DNA of 64,000 bases from Wocania_A sp965224845 (GTDB lineage: Bacteria; Bacteroidota; Bacteroidia; Flavobacteriales; Flavobacteriaceae): positions 62,001 to 126,000 of the forward strand of contig CBDDAJ010000013.1 of NCBI GenBank assembly GCA_965224845.1, read 5' to 3'. Under the pieces are notes generated by a model that was not told the origin of the DNA, did no database searches, and saw only the letters and a program-made list of their open reading frames with translations. The position numbers and the translations under genes were made by a program. Each line of letters opens with the position of its first letter. Position 1 is the stretch's first letter. Positions 8,217 to 17,112 of this stretch are shown here, one piece after another.

Positions 8217-10601
8217 TTAAGTCGTATATTTTTTCTTTCTAAAGTAATTAAAAGCAAAACCAAATAAAGCTAATAATGCTAATGGTAATGCTATATTTAT
8301 GAGCTGCCATTTGGTTTTTTGAGCCGCTATTTTTTGTTGATCTAAAAATGCCACCGCAATTTCTTTCGATCGAATGTTTATAAGTCCACTATCGTCGAGC
8401 AAATAATTAACAGCATTCAGTAAAAATTCTTTGTTGCCATAAGTTTGTCCGGTCCATCGGTCAAATCCTAATTCTTGTGGTATATTTTTAATGACATCAT
8501 TTTTAATCACATCACCATCAGCGATAACAATCATTTTTGTTGCGATGCTTTTGTTCTTTTCATCTGAAAGCTTAAAAGGTTTTATGCGGTTATGGTACAC
8601 ACTTGTAAATTCGCCTTCTAATAAGACGGCCAGAGGTTGATTTGACTTGTTAAATGATGCCGGATTTTGTTCTTGAGTTACCACATCCAAACGTATTTCT
8701 TTTGGTGTGCCTTCTAGTTTTGTAAGAGGAGCACTTTCTAAAAGAATGGTTTTACTGATATTGTTTTTTAATGTGTCAATTTGATTAGCGAAATCAAATT
8801 TTACAAGATTTAAATTATTAACAATAGGGTGCTTACTATTTGAAGAGGCAAGCGGGGAGTATGGCCATCTTAAATTTTGAAACTGCGAGTCGCTACCTTC
8901 GCCAATGGCCAAAGTAATAGGAGCAGAGTACAATGTACTTACCATAACAGGATTAATGCGTATCCCGTATTTAAAAAAGAAATCGTTTAAATTCAGGTTT
9001 CTGGAAGTTGCTAAATTAGACCCCGAAGCATTGTATAAACTGTCTTTCTCCATAGCCACATTATCAATAAGCCAAAGGCTTTTTCCGCCATTCATAGTAA
9101 ACTGATCTAAAACCAGTTTTTCGTTTTCAGAAAATGCATCAGTTGGTTTAGCAGAAATAATCAAGTCAAATTTATTTAAATCGCTAAGTGTTTTTTGCGG
9201 ATTGCTTGCAACGCTATCTAAGGTAAATGGTGCAATAAAATAATACTCATTAATTTTTTTTATAAAATCTGCAATGTATTGGTCTTCTAATTGATGATTG
9301 CCTTTTAAAACGGCAATTTTTTTCTGCTTGGGCGTTGTTAATTTACTAAGGCCATCGGCAAAAGCATACTCTAAATGTTGTACAGAATTAGTTACTAACT
9401 CCTGTTGTGTGGCCCCAATTTTATTTTTTACTAATGGGATGCTAATGGTAACATCGTTATAACTTGCTAAGGCCCAGGGGAAAATAAGGGCCTGAGACGA
9501 TTTTCCGCTTTCCTGCACACTTAATTGCATGGGCGTAAGTCCGCGTTGTGTGAGCTGTTGGATGTTGCGCTCTCGGGTGGCTTCGTCTTCTAAAGGGTTT
9601 ATAAAATTAAAATTAATATTGCTGTTTTCTTCTGAAAACTCTTCAAGTATTTGCCTGGTTTCTCTTTGCAGGCGTTTAAACTCTGAAGGGAAATTATCGC
9701 CACTTAAAAACACATCAACAATAACCGGAGAATCAGCGGTATTAATAATTTGTTTTGAAGCTTCACTTAGGGTGTAACGATTATCTTCAGTTAAATCGAA
9801 GCGTTTATGAACTGAAGCAGATAGTATATTAATGACTAATAATACTATAGGTAAGGCTAAAAGCGGGAGCAAGTCTTTTTTTGAAAGCGATGTTGTTTTT
9901 ATCCCTCTAACGGTTAATGCGATAAAAAAAGCCGTAACACTTAAAAAGTATAGGATGTTACGTGTATCAAGCACACCGCGACTCATACTTTTAAAATGAT
10001 AACGCATTCCTAATTGTTCTATAAAGAGGTTAGAGGTGAAATCTGAAAGGCCTTCAAAACCAATATAGAATAAGAAACAAAGAAAAACGGCGCTAATAAA
10101 TGCCACAATTTGATTGTCTGAAAGTGTTGAGCTAAATACGCCAATAGCGGTATACGATGCCACTAAAAAGAGCAATCCAAAATAAGAGCCAAGGGTACTG
10201 CCCATGTCTAAATTTCCAACAGGGTTTCCCAGTTGATAAACGGTATACACATAAAGCAAAGTTGGCAGCAGGGCGATTAAAATTAAAATAAGAGCACCAA
10301 AATATTTACCTAAAACTATGTTTGTATGAGAGATTGGTTTGGTAAGCAGCAGCTCTAAAGTGCCTTGTTTTTTTTCATCAGAAAAACTGCGCATGGTCAC
10401 AGCAGGAATTAAGAATATTAATATCCAGGGAGCCAATAAAAAGAAAGCCGATAAATCGGCAAAGCCATAATCCAGAATATTAAATTCGCCTTTAAACAGC
10501 CATAAAAATAAACCGTTTAAAAGTAAAAAAATGGCAATGACCAGATACCCAATTGGTGATGCAAAAAACGAGTTTATTTCTTTTCTTAAAAGTGCTAACA
10601 T
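8217..10601 (-). CDS. gldFG: Gliding motility ABC transporter GldF-GldG fusion
   Basis: Single 794-residue reading frame covering two proteins that are usually separate. Residues 1-240 match GldF, the ABC-2 type permease: MLALLRKEINSFFASPIGY, six membrane segments, and the loop AVTMRSFSDEKKQGTLELLL. Residues 241-794 match GldG: a membrane anchor at about 247-263, a large extracytoplasmic domain (RFDLTEDNRYTLSEASKQ onward; ABC_transp_aux type), and a C-terminal membrane helix at about 770-787 ending in a basic tail. With the ATPase GldA (not in this window) the proteins form a transporter needed for gliding in Flavobacterium johnsoniae. No stop or restart is visible at the joint. Confidence 0.88.
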   Translation of the reverse strand: MLALLRKEINSFFASPIGYLVIAIFLLLNGLFLWLFKGEFNILDYGFADLSAFFLLAPWILIFLIPAVTMRSFSDEKKQGTLELLLTKPISHTNIVLGKYFGALILILIALLPTLLYVYTVYQLGNPVGNLDMGSTLGSYFGLLFLVASYTAIGVFSSTLSDNQIVAFISAVFLCFLFYIGFEGLSDFTSNLFIEQLGMRYHFKSMSRGVLDTRNILYFLSVTAFFIALTVRGIKTTSLSKKDLLPLLALPIVLLVINILSASVHKRFDLTEDNRYTLSEASKQIINTADSPVIVDVFLSGDNFPSEFKRLQRETRQILEEFSEENSNINFNFINPLEDEATRERNIQQLTQRGLTPMQLSVQESGKSSQALIFPWALASYNDVTISIPLVKNKIGATQQELVTNSVQHLEYAFADGLSKLTTPKQKKIAVLKGNHQLEDQYIADFIKKINEYYFIAPFTLDSVASNPQKTLSDLNKFDLIISAKPTDAFSENEKLVLDQFTMNGGKSLWLIDNVAMEKDSLYNASGSNLATSRNLNLNDFFFKYGIRINPVMVSTLYSAPITLAIGEGSDSQFQNLRWPYSPLASSNSKHPIVNNLNLVKFDFANQIDTLKNNISKTILLESAPLTKLEGTPKEIRLDVVTQEQNPASFNKSNQPLAVLLEGEFTSVYHNRIKPFKLSDEKNKSIATKMIVIADGDVIKNDVIKNIPQELGFDRWTGQTYGNKEFLLNAVNYLLDDSGLINIRSKEIAVAFLDQQKIAAQKTKWQLINIALPLALLALFGFAFNYFRKKKYTT

Positions 10602-10727
10602 TTAGTTTATTTTGAATGTCATTACGAGGTACTTAACCACGAGCTGATCTTTTATGTTTATGAGTTGTTTATTTTGCCACGAATTCACGAATATATAATA
10701 TTTTTTACTGCCTACTGCCACAACTGT
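10602..10727. other. Low-complexity spacer
   Basis: No gene is seen. The right part holds related 7-base units (TACTGCC, TACTGCC, ACAACTG, TTTACTG). Such heptamer-like runs look like recurrent intergenic sequence in flavobacteria. Confidence 0.35.
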
Positions 10728-11024
10728 TTACTGCAAACTTTCCAGCTTATCAACACTCCAGGCTTCCGGAAATGCATTAAAAAGCGGTTTGGTTTTACTC
10801 CAAACGTTTTTAAATAAATCTGATTGCCTGTAAGCCTCTAAATCAGCTTCAGAATCCCAGTAACTGTAAGTAAAAAAAATATTCGTATTATGTTTATCTC
10901 TATATAGCTCTAAAAAATTACAGCCTTTAAACCCTCTGATTTTATCTTTATTGGCATCAAAGTTTTTAAGGAACGTTTCAATGTTTGTTTCATTAAAACT
11001 CATTTTTACTATTCTTACAAACAT
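10728..11024 (-). CDS. ABM-domain protein (putative monooxygenase)
   Basis: 98-residue ferredoxin-fold protein of the antibiotic biosynthesis monooxygenase (ABM/YgiN-like) type. Seen: MFVRIVKMSFN start, RGFKGCNFLELYRDKHN and the FTYSYWDSEADLEAYRQSDLFKNVWSKTK segment in which the tryptophans and the AYRQS motif are characteristic. Family members oxidise quinols or degrade small aromatics; many are uncharacterised. It lies 36 bases after the SAM hydroxide adenosyltransferase gene on the same strand, so co-transcription is likely. Confidence 0.78.
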   Translation of the reverse strand: MFVRIVKMSFNETNIETFLKNFDANKDKIRGFKGCNFLELYRDKHNTNIFFTYSYWDSEADLEAYRQSDLFKNVWSKTKPLFNAFPEAWSVDKLESLQ

Positions 11025-11060
11025 AAATTTTTCTTTTACATTGCCTAAAAGGCAAAAATC

Positions 11061-11897
11061 TTATTCTTTAATAAAATTAATACTTACGGCATCCATAATG
11101 CCTAATCCCATTAAAGATGATGCACTACCAACCGTAGTGCTATTGCTTTTATAAAGTGCTATTTCTAAAAACCCACCAGAGTTAAAAACCACCAACCCTC
11201 TGCCTTCATCATGCCGCTTTTCTTCAGGAATTTCAAAATTTACAATATCGCTGTATTTAGAAAAAATGGTTTTAAATTTATAGTTTCTTGCAGAAACCTC
11301 AAAGCGCCTGCCTTTCTGTATGGTTTCAAAAAAGCCCCGTTTTATATTAGTAACTACATTTCCATAATTGTCTATATATATAACGCTGCCTATAATTTGA
11401 CTTTTGTCCTCATTAACATAGGGAACAATATTTTTAATAGGTTTTATATTGCTAATGGCCTTACCTATAATATCAAGTGTGCCACCACGGGCAATATGGC
11501 ATGCCACTTTTACAAACACATCCAAAACAGGAAAACTGGTTTGTATTTTATCATGGATATTGATTTCAACAATTTTTTCAGGAGCAATTTCAGAACAAAT
11601 CATACTCATAATCCCATTGTTGGCACAAATAAAAAAGTGATCGTCTAATTTAATGGCGATATGTTTATTTTCAGGATTTATTTCAGAATCAATTCCAATA
11701 ATATGTATGGTGCCTTTGGGGAAACTATTGTAGGCATTTTGAATAATATAGGCCGCTTCCGGAATGCTAAAAGGCGATACAGAATGCGAGATATCAACAA
11801 TCTTTACTTCTGGTAATTCACTGTAAATAGCACCTTTTGTTGCGCCGGCAAAGTGATCTTTTTCACCAAAATCTGTTGTTAAAGTTATTATCGCCAT
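11061..11897 (-). CDS. SAM hydroxide adenosyltransferase (DUF62 family)
   Basis: Predicted S-adenosylmethionine hydrolase of the chlorinase/fluorinase superfamily, which splits SAM with water into adenosine and methionine. Seen: the N-terminal signature ITLTTDFGEKDHFAGATKGAI with the catalytic Asp, the VDISHSVSPFSIPEAAYI segment, and the C-terminal beta-barrel domain with VYIDNYGNVVTNI. About 278 residues, normal for the family. The frame extends two codons upstream to a TTG, but the ATG at 11897 gives the usual MAIITL start. Divergent from phoH; probably co-transcribed with the ABM gene. Confidence 0.9.
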   Translation of the reverse strand: MAIITLTTDFGEKDHFAGATKGAIYSELPEVKIVDISHSVSPFSIPEAAYIIQNAYNSFPKGTIHIIGIDSEINPENKHIAIKLDDHFFICANNGIMSMICSEIAPEKIVEINIHDKIQTSFPVLDVFVKVACHIARGGTLDIIGKAISNIKPIKNIVPYVNEDKSQIIGSVIYIDNYGNVVTNIKRGFFETIQKGRRFEVSARNYKFKTIFSKYSDIVNFEIPEEKRHDEGRGLVVFNSGGFLEIALYKSNSTTVGSASSLMGLGIMDAVSINFIKE

Positions 11898-12015
11898 TGG
11901 CAAAATTGTTGATATGTTTTTAATGTTAGGTCACTCAAATTTATGTATTTTTGAGCTTTATGAATGTGTTTTACAAACCTACATAAATTTTCGTTTTCGT
12001 TTTTATATTTTTAAA

Positions 12016-12048
12016 ATGAAAATTATAACATTAAACATACGCTTTTGA
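12016..12048 (+). CDS. Possible 10-residue leader peptide before phoH
   Basis: A short frame (MKIITLNIRF, stop TGA) ends inside the TTG start codon of phoH, sharing TTGA. No standard ATG exists for phoH in its own frame here. Translational coupling by stop-start overlap is a possible reason. It may be chance; no other evidence supports translation. Confidence 0.25.
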   Translation: MKIITLNIRF

Positions 12049-12992
12049 ACGAAATTGTAATTGAACTTGAAGAAATTACTCCAAAAGAATTTTTTGGAGC
12101 ACAAAACTCAAATATTGTACTTTTAAAAAAGTATTTTCCAAAACTTAAAATTGTAGCAAGAGGCAATAAAATTAAAGCCTTTGGTGATGAAGAATTACTG
12201 GAAGAATTTGACAGAAGGATTACCATGCTTTTAAAGCATTTTGCCAAGTATAATAAACTTGACGAAAATGTTATTGAGCGTGTCTTAACAAGCCAGAGTA
12301 GCGACGATTATACCACTTCTAAACAAAGCGGAGAAGTTATTGTACATGGTGTTGGCGGAAAGCTTATAAAAGCACAAACAGCTAACCAGCGAAAGTTGGT
12401 AGAAAGTATGCGAAAAAACGATATGGTTTTTGCTATTGGTCCTGCGGGAACCGGTAAAACCTATACAGGAGTTGCACTGGCAGTTCAGGCTTTAAAGAAT
12501 AAGGAGGTTAAGCGTATTATTTTAACAAGACCGGCAGTTGAAGCAGGTGAGAATTTAGGCTTTTTACCGGGCGATTTAAAAGAAAAACTAGACCCGTATA
12601 TGCAACCGCTTTACGATGCGTTACGCGATATGATTGCACCCGAAAAACTGGCCAGTTATATTGAAAAAGGCACTATTCAAATAGCACCATTAGCTTTTAT
12701 GCGTGGTCGTACCTTAGATAATGCCTTTGTGATTTTAGATGAAGGCCAGAACACCACTCATGCCCAAATGAAAATGTTTTTAACGCGTATGGGTAAAAAC
12801 GCTAAGTTTTTATTAACCGGCGACCCCGGGCAAATTGATTTACCGCGTCGTACCATTTCGGGATTAAAAGAGGCCTTATTGATTTTAAAAAATGTAGATG
12901 GTGTGGGCATGATATTTTTAGACGATAAAGATGTTATTCGCCATAAGCTCGTTAAAAAAGTAATAGCAGCCTATAATAGCAATAGAGCATAG
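12045..12992 (+). CDS. phoH: PhoH-family ATPase
   Basis: Cytoplasmic P-loop ATPase of the PhoH/YbeZ family, linked to RNA metabolism and ribosome maturation together with YbeY in other bacteria. Seen: N-terminal KH-like region (1-90), Walker A GPAGTGKT at residues 132-139, Walker B VILDEGQN at 229-236, and the GDPGQIDLP motif further on. 315 residues is the usual length. The start is a TTG at 12045, chosen because the family begins MNE-(L/I)-x-IEL and no ATG is available. In flavobacteria the gene is often next to purC, as here. Confidence 0.92.
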   Translation: MNEIVIELEEITPKEFFGAQNSNIVLLKKYFPKLKIVARGNKIKAFGDEELLEEFDRRITMLLKHFAKYNKLDENVIERVLTSQSSDDYTTSKQSGEVIVHGVGGKLIKAQTANQRKLVESMRKNDMVFAIGPAGTGKTYTGVALAVQALKNKEVKRIILTRPAVEAGENLGFLPGDLKEKLDPYMQPLYDALRDMIAPEKLASYIEKGTIQIAPLAFMRGRTLDNAFVILDEGQNTTHAQMKMFLTRMGKNAKFLLTGDPGQIDLPRRTISGLKEALLILKNVDGVGMIFLDDKDVIRHKLVKKVIAAYNSNRA

Positions 12993-13082
12993 AGATTAAA
13001 TATAAATAACATGTAGGTTACGTTGCGCCTTTTGGCTGCGCTAAAAACAGTCTAAGGTCGAAATGTATTAAAAAACGAAAAT

Positions 13083-13190
13083 AATTTGAAGCTATTTCCC
13101 GCTTTCGGCAGTCGCTTTTTTGTGTTGCATAGGTGCAACAACACAAAAAGAGCTTCAACAAATGCCTCAATCGGGGCTAGGGGTTTTAGA
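13083..13190. repeat. Hairpin-bearing dispersed intergenic element
   Basis: The phoH-purC spacer holds a strong hairpin: TTTTTGTGTTG at about 13112-13125 pairs with CAACACAAAAAG after the loop. It is flanked by TTTCCCGCT to the left and CCTCAATCGGGGCTAGGGG to the right. A block with the same order of parts (TTTCCGCTATATC, TTGTGCT, GCACAAAAAAGGATG) lies at 46900-47040. I infer one dispersed REP/MITE-like family; the similarity is partial. Confidence 0.4.
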
Positions 13191-13245
13191 TAAAAACAAT
13201 GCCGATAACAAATAAACAAATCAACTTATAAACGAATAAACCATA

Positions 13246-14194
13246 ATGCGTAATACCATAATAGACACCAATTTTAATTTTCCTAACCAGAAAAGTGTGT
13301 ATAAAGGAAAAGTAAGAGAAGTATATAATATTAATAATGAGCAATTGGTTATGATTGCTACCGATAGGCTATCGGCCTTCGATGTGGTAATGCCTAAAGG
13401 AATCCCGTATAAAGGGCAAATACTAAACCAGATAGCTACTAAAATGATGGGAGCTACTCAAGATTTAGTACCCAATTGGTTAACCGCAACACCAGACCCA
13501 AATGTGGCTGTTGGTCATTTATGCGATCCTTTTAAAGTAGAAATGGTTATTCGTGGTTATATGTCTGGTCATGCAGCACGCGAATACAAATTAGGCAAGC
13601 GTAGCTTATGCGGTGTGCCCATGCCCGAAGGGATGAAAGAAAATGATGCGTTTCCTGAGCCTATTATTACACCGGCTACCAAAGCAGAAAATGGGTGATC
13701 ATGACGAAGATATTTCTCGTGAAGATATTTTAAAACGCGGTATCGTATCTGAAGCCGATTATATCGTTTTAGAAGATTATACCCGTAAACTGTTTCAGCG
13801 CGGAAGTGACATTGCGGCTTCAAGAGGCTTGATTTTAGTTGATACCAAATATGAGTTTGGAAAAACAAAGGACGGTAAAATTGTATTGATTGACGAAATA
13901 CATACCCCGGACTCTTCGCGTTACTTTTATGCCGAGGGGTACCAGGAACGTCAGGATAAAGGCGAAGCCCAAAAGCAATTAAGTAAAGAGTTTGTACGCC
14001 AATGGTTAATAGCTAATAACTTTCAAGGCTTAGAAGGGCAAACCGTACCTGTTATGAGTGATGAATATATAGAATCGGTTAGCGAACGCTATATCGAACT
14101 TTACGAAAACATTACCGGCGAAACTTTTGTAAAAGCCGATGTATCTGATATTCAAAAACGTATTGAAACTAATGTTTTAGAATATTTAAAATAG
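13246..14194 (+). pseudogene. purC: SAICAR synthase PurC, interrupted by a frameshift
   Basis: Phosphoribosylaminoimidazole-succinocarboxamide synthase, purine biosynthesis step that joins CAIR and aspartate. The N-terminal half (to about residue 150) carries YKGKVREVYN, the ATDRLSAFDVVMP segment and VEMVIRGYMSGHAAREY. The rest (DHDEDISREDI, LILVDTKYEFG, LIDEIHTPDSSRY) continues in another frame. The break is at GGG 13693-13695: removing one G restores ENGDHDEDIS and an intact protein of about 316 residues. Every other part is conserved, so a sequencing error or a very recent mutation is likelier than decay. A terminator follows at 14219. Confidence 0.9.
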
Positions 14195-14218
14195 TAATTT
14201 TTACAGATTTATAAACAA

Positions 14219-14248
14219 GGACTTTACAGGGATGTAAGGTCTTTTTTT
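14219..14248 (+). terminator. Intrinsic terminator of purC
   Basis: Nine-pair stem (14220-14228 with 14233-14241, one G-T pair), GGGA loop, followed by seven T. It is 25 bases past the purC stop. Confidence 0.8.
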
Positions 14249-14517
14249 ATTGGGTTTTTGGAGTTGCGCTTATTGGTCTCGACTATGAGTAGTAGCGGAT
14301 TTTTATGCACTAACTTTTCGGATTATAACTCATCTTTAATTTATTCCTTTAGGTTCGTTTAAGCGATTAAGCCGCTATTTTTTATATACGTTGTTGTACA
14401 CTGGCTTTTTTCCGTTCAGATTGTCATTCAGCGTTGGCAAAGATATACTCTTTTGCAATTTTTGGTTTGTGTGGTGGCTGTGGCGAATTACAAATGTGTA
14501 TGGCTTTATGCGTTGGC
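14249..14517 (-). other. Gene-free block downstream of the restriction operon
   Basis: No gene is seen. Read on the minus strand it starts right after the McrC-like stop codon and holds AGCCAACGCATAAAG, GCCAACGC, AGTGTACAACAACG and a pair of inverted TAGCGG/CCGCTA blocks (14293-14298 and 14372-14377). I recall similar strings (TACAACAACGTATA, AATAGCGG, CTACTACTCATAG) as recurrent 3' ends of single-gene or operon cassettes in Flavobacteriaceae, but this is memory and was not searched. It may mark a recombination border of the island. Confidence 0.4.
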
Positions 14518-16191
14518 TTATTTCAATTCATATTCTTTAAATTCATTTAGCAGATTATTCAGAGTATCATCTTTAGAATGTTTTGCTAAAATTAGTTTGT
14601 TTTCTTTTGTTATAAAACACTTCCCGTTTAATACTCTAAAATTATCATTTACAAATCTTTCTAAATCAGTATTTTGATATTCGTATAATTGAAAATCAGA
14701 TTTATCTTTATCAGAGAAGAATTCGACAAAATTATTTCTGAATTTGTTTTTAGTATTTTTTCTGAAATTTTCAATTGTTTGATTTCCAAATTGTGAATAT
14801 GCTTTTAAAACATATAAAAAGTTAATTTTATATTGATGCACAAAAAGAGTGTCTCTATCAAATAATCTGTTTTCAAAATGAAAAGATTTAACAATATTTC
14901 CTTTGACATCTAATTCGGTTTTATCAAAATTTTTGTAATCGTTAACATATCCGTAGATAAAAAAGTTTGGTGTAATATTATAACCTTCTGTTAGCTTATC
15001 TCTGTATCTTAATTTGTTGGTATAATAAGATCCTGTATCATTTAAAAGATCAATATTATATTGTATAACATTTTTAGCATAGGTAAACTGCTTATATTTA
15101 GAAACCTTACCTGCTGTATTATCAGATTTGTAATATTTAGAATCACCAATGTAAAAAATATCACTAGTGTCTAATAATGATTGGTGATCAAAAATGTGAT
15201 CTATTATCTTGCCATCATCATTGTATTTTAGGTGCTTTAATGTTGTGCCATCAGCAGTCTTTTTTTCAATAATTGGATTTGAAAATAATTTGTCAATCAT
15301 ATCTTCAAAAACTAAATTGTAGTTGTTTACAGATATGAATTCTTCCTTTTTTTTACTAATACTACTTGTGTCTGTTTGTGAAAAGTATATTTCACATAAA
15401 TGATGCATTTTTTTCAGAGTATCATTGAAATAGCGATACTTAATCTTTCTTAATTTTGATAATCCATTATTTTGCAATAGCTTAAATTTAGAACCATTTA
15501 CAAGTGAATAAGATTTATCAATTTTTAAATATAGATTATGCTCTTTATTAAGATGATTTAATATTGAAAAAAAATATGTTAATAGTTCTTCTTCGTTATT
15601 TATAGCTTTCTTTTTGTTTCTATATATGTTATAAACAGGTTGTTTCTTTTGAGTTAATAATGGTCTTGATTTTCTAATAGTCTTTTCCCAATTAGGATTT
15701 CTAATTTGTTGAGATTTGAACTCAATATGTTTAAATAAAATATGATTTTTATTCTTTTTATAAAAATTAACGAAGCTTAAAAGCAAGTCTAAATATGAGT
15801 ATTCTTGTACATTAAGATTAGTGTTTAAATTTGCGGATAGTGAACTTTGAACAATTATTGACGACCTATTTCTACGTCTGAATTCTAGTAAACTGTTGTA
15901 AAAGTATACTGATATTTGCCTTATCCAATTATATTCATCTTTGTTTTTAAATGTATTTGAATGTTCTAAATCAAATAAAATATTTTTATCAATACCAAAA
16001 ACTGTTTTTTTACTATCAGCCATAAAAACTTTAGGAAGCATATAAATTAGTTCTCCTTTTTCATATGAATGATAATATCCTACAGATAAAATAGTTCCTT
16101 CTTGACCTTCTTGATGATAAAATTTTGGATCATCAAAAATATCTTTAAGTAACTCTAATGAATATTTTTCTCCTTCAATTAGAATTTTCAT
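14518..16191 (-). CDS. LlaJI/McrC-like restriction endonuclease subunit
   Basis: Predicted nuclease subunit of a McrBC-dependent restriction enzyme. The C-terminal half holds a PD-(D/E)xK-like core: FEDMID at 295-300, IDHIF with Asp331, and YIGDSKYYK with Asp350 and Lys352 (motif D...DxK). The N-terminal 250 residues would contact the McrB motor, as in McrC. Of families I know, LlaJI-type restriction endonucleases and McrC fit best. 557 residues, longer than E. coli McrC (about 350). Its ATG starts 2 bases past the McrB stop, so it is the last gene of the leftward operon. Family choice is from motifs and context only. Confidence 0.75.
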   Translation of the reverse strand: MKILIEGEKYSLELLKDIFDDPKFYHQEGQEGTILSVGYYHSYEKGELIYMLPKVFMADSKKTVFGIDKNILFDLEHSNTFKNKDEYNWIRQISVYFYNSLLEFRRRNRSSIIVQSSLSANLNTNLNVQEYSYLDLLLSFVNFYKKNKNHILFKHIEFKSQQIRNPNWEKTIRKSRPLLTQKKQPVYNIYRNKKKAINNEEELLTYFFSILNHLNKEHNLYLKIDKSYSLVNGSKFKLLQNNGLSKLRKIKYRYFNDTLKKMHHLCEIYFSQTDTSSISKKKEEFISVNNYNLVFEDMIDKLFSNPIIEKKTADGTTLKHLKYNDDGKIIDHIFDHQSLLDTSDIFYIGDSKYYKSDNTAGKVSKYKQFTYAKNVIQYNIDLLNDTGSYYTNKLRYRDKLTEGYNITPNFFIYGYVNDYKNFDKTELDVKGNIVKSFHFENRLFDRDTLFVHQYKINFLYVLKAYSQFGNQTIENFRKNTKNKFRNNFVEFFSDKDKSDFQLYEYQNTDLERFVNDNFRVLNGKCFITKENKLILAKHSKDDTLNNLLNEFKEYELK

Positions 16192-16193
16192 TA

Positions 16194-17112
16194 CTATTCA
16201 GTAATTAAATTAACTTTTAATACCTCTAGAATTTCTTTTACTTTTTTTACGCCATTAGATTTAATTGGAAAGAAGTCTTCATAAGTGGTTTTATCTTTAA
16301 AAATATTGTGTTCTTCAGCCTCATCTTTAAAAACATCATTCCATAAATAAAATATAACTTTATTAATAAAAGCTTCAATTTCAATATCTGTGCTTTCTGG
16401 TTTAATAAAGTAATTCCCTAAACATTTATCCATCCCAAGATTATCATTATTTCTGATTACGTTGTTTACTGCTAAAATAAATTCAAGCCAAGAAAAACTT
16501 TCTTCATTAGGAAGAATAACCTTAAATTTTGAGGATTGATTTTCATCTGAAAACTTGTCGTTTATTGGTATATATTCCCAATCCCATCGTCTCTTAAAAG
16601 CACTATCCATTGGGAATAAAGATTGGTCAGAAGTATTCATTGTTGCTAAAATGGTAAGATTAGGTGGCAATATCATTTTATTACTATCAATTTTGTCATT
16701 AGCACTGAATTGATTTTCTAAATATTCCTTTAGTTCTTTTGATGGTGTTATAGCATAACTATTACTTCTATCTAATAATTGAAATATGTCACCAAAAATT
16801 TCAGCACAGTTACCTCTGTTTATCTCTTCAATAACTAGGTAGTAATCTTTATCTAAATTATTCCAAGCTTTAACATAAATATTAGTGAAAGCTTGAGGTA
16901 TAAATTCATATACAATATCATCATCTTTCATTGAAGGTTTATAACCACCTACAAAAGAAGCATAATCATATTCAGGATGAAATGTAACTCTTTCAGTTCT
17001 TTCTAATTTAGTTTGAATAATTTCATTTACCTTATGAGATTTACCTGTTCCAGGAGCACCATAAAATATTTGGTTTTTAGAATTACTTAATTTTGAAACA
17101 TCAATCTTGTTT
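16194..17112 (-). pseudogene. McrB-like AAA+ motor domain (3' part of a frameshifted gene)
   Basis: Nucleotide-hydrolysing motor of the restriction complex. In frame from 17112 leftward are Walker A GAPGTGKS (coding near 17050), Walker B YLVIEEINRGNCAEIFGD, and the McrB signature MNTSDQS with the arginine-finger region FKRRWDW. No ATG, GTG or TTG precedes Walker A in this frame, so it cannot be an independent gene. The preceding frame ends at 17101 next to CCCCC (17113-17117, plus strand); removing one base there joins them into a normal 614-residue McrB. The first ATG (16931) would lose the P-loop. Confidence 0.82.

Noticed and set aside
11211..11648. Plus-strand open frame of 145 codons
   Set aside because: It lies wholly inside the SAM hydroxide adenosyltransferase gene on the other strand and has no family resemblance.
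16194..16931. Independent AAA ATPase starting at the ATG at 16931
   Set aside because: That start would remove the Walker A motif coded near 17050; the frame clearly continues upstream and joins the preceding ORF through a one-base shift.
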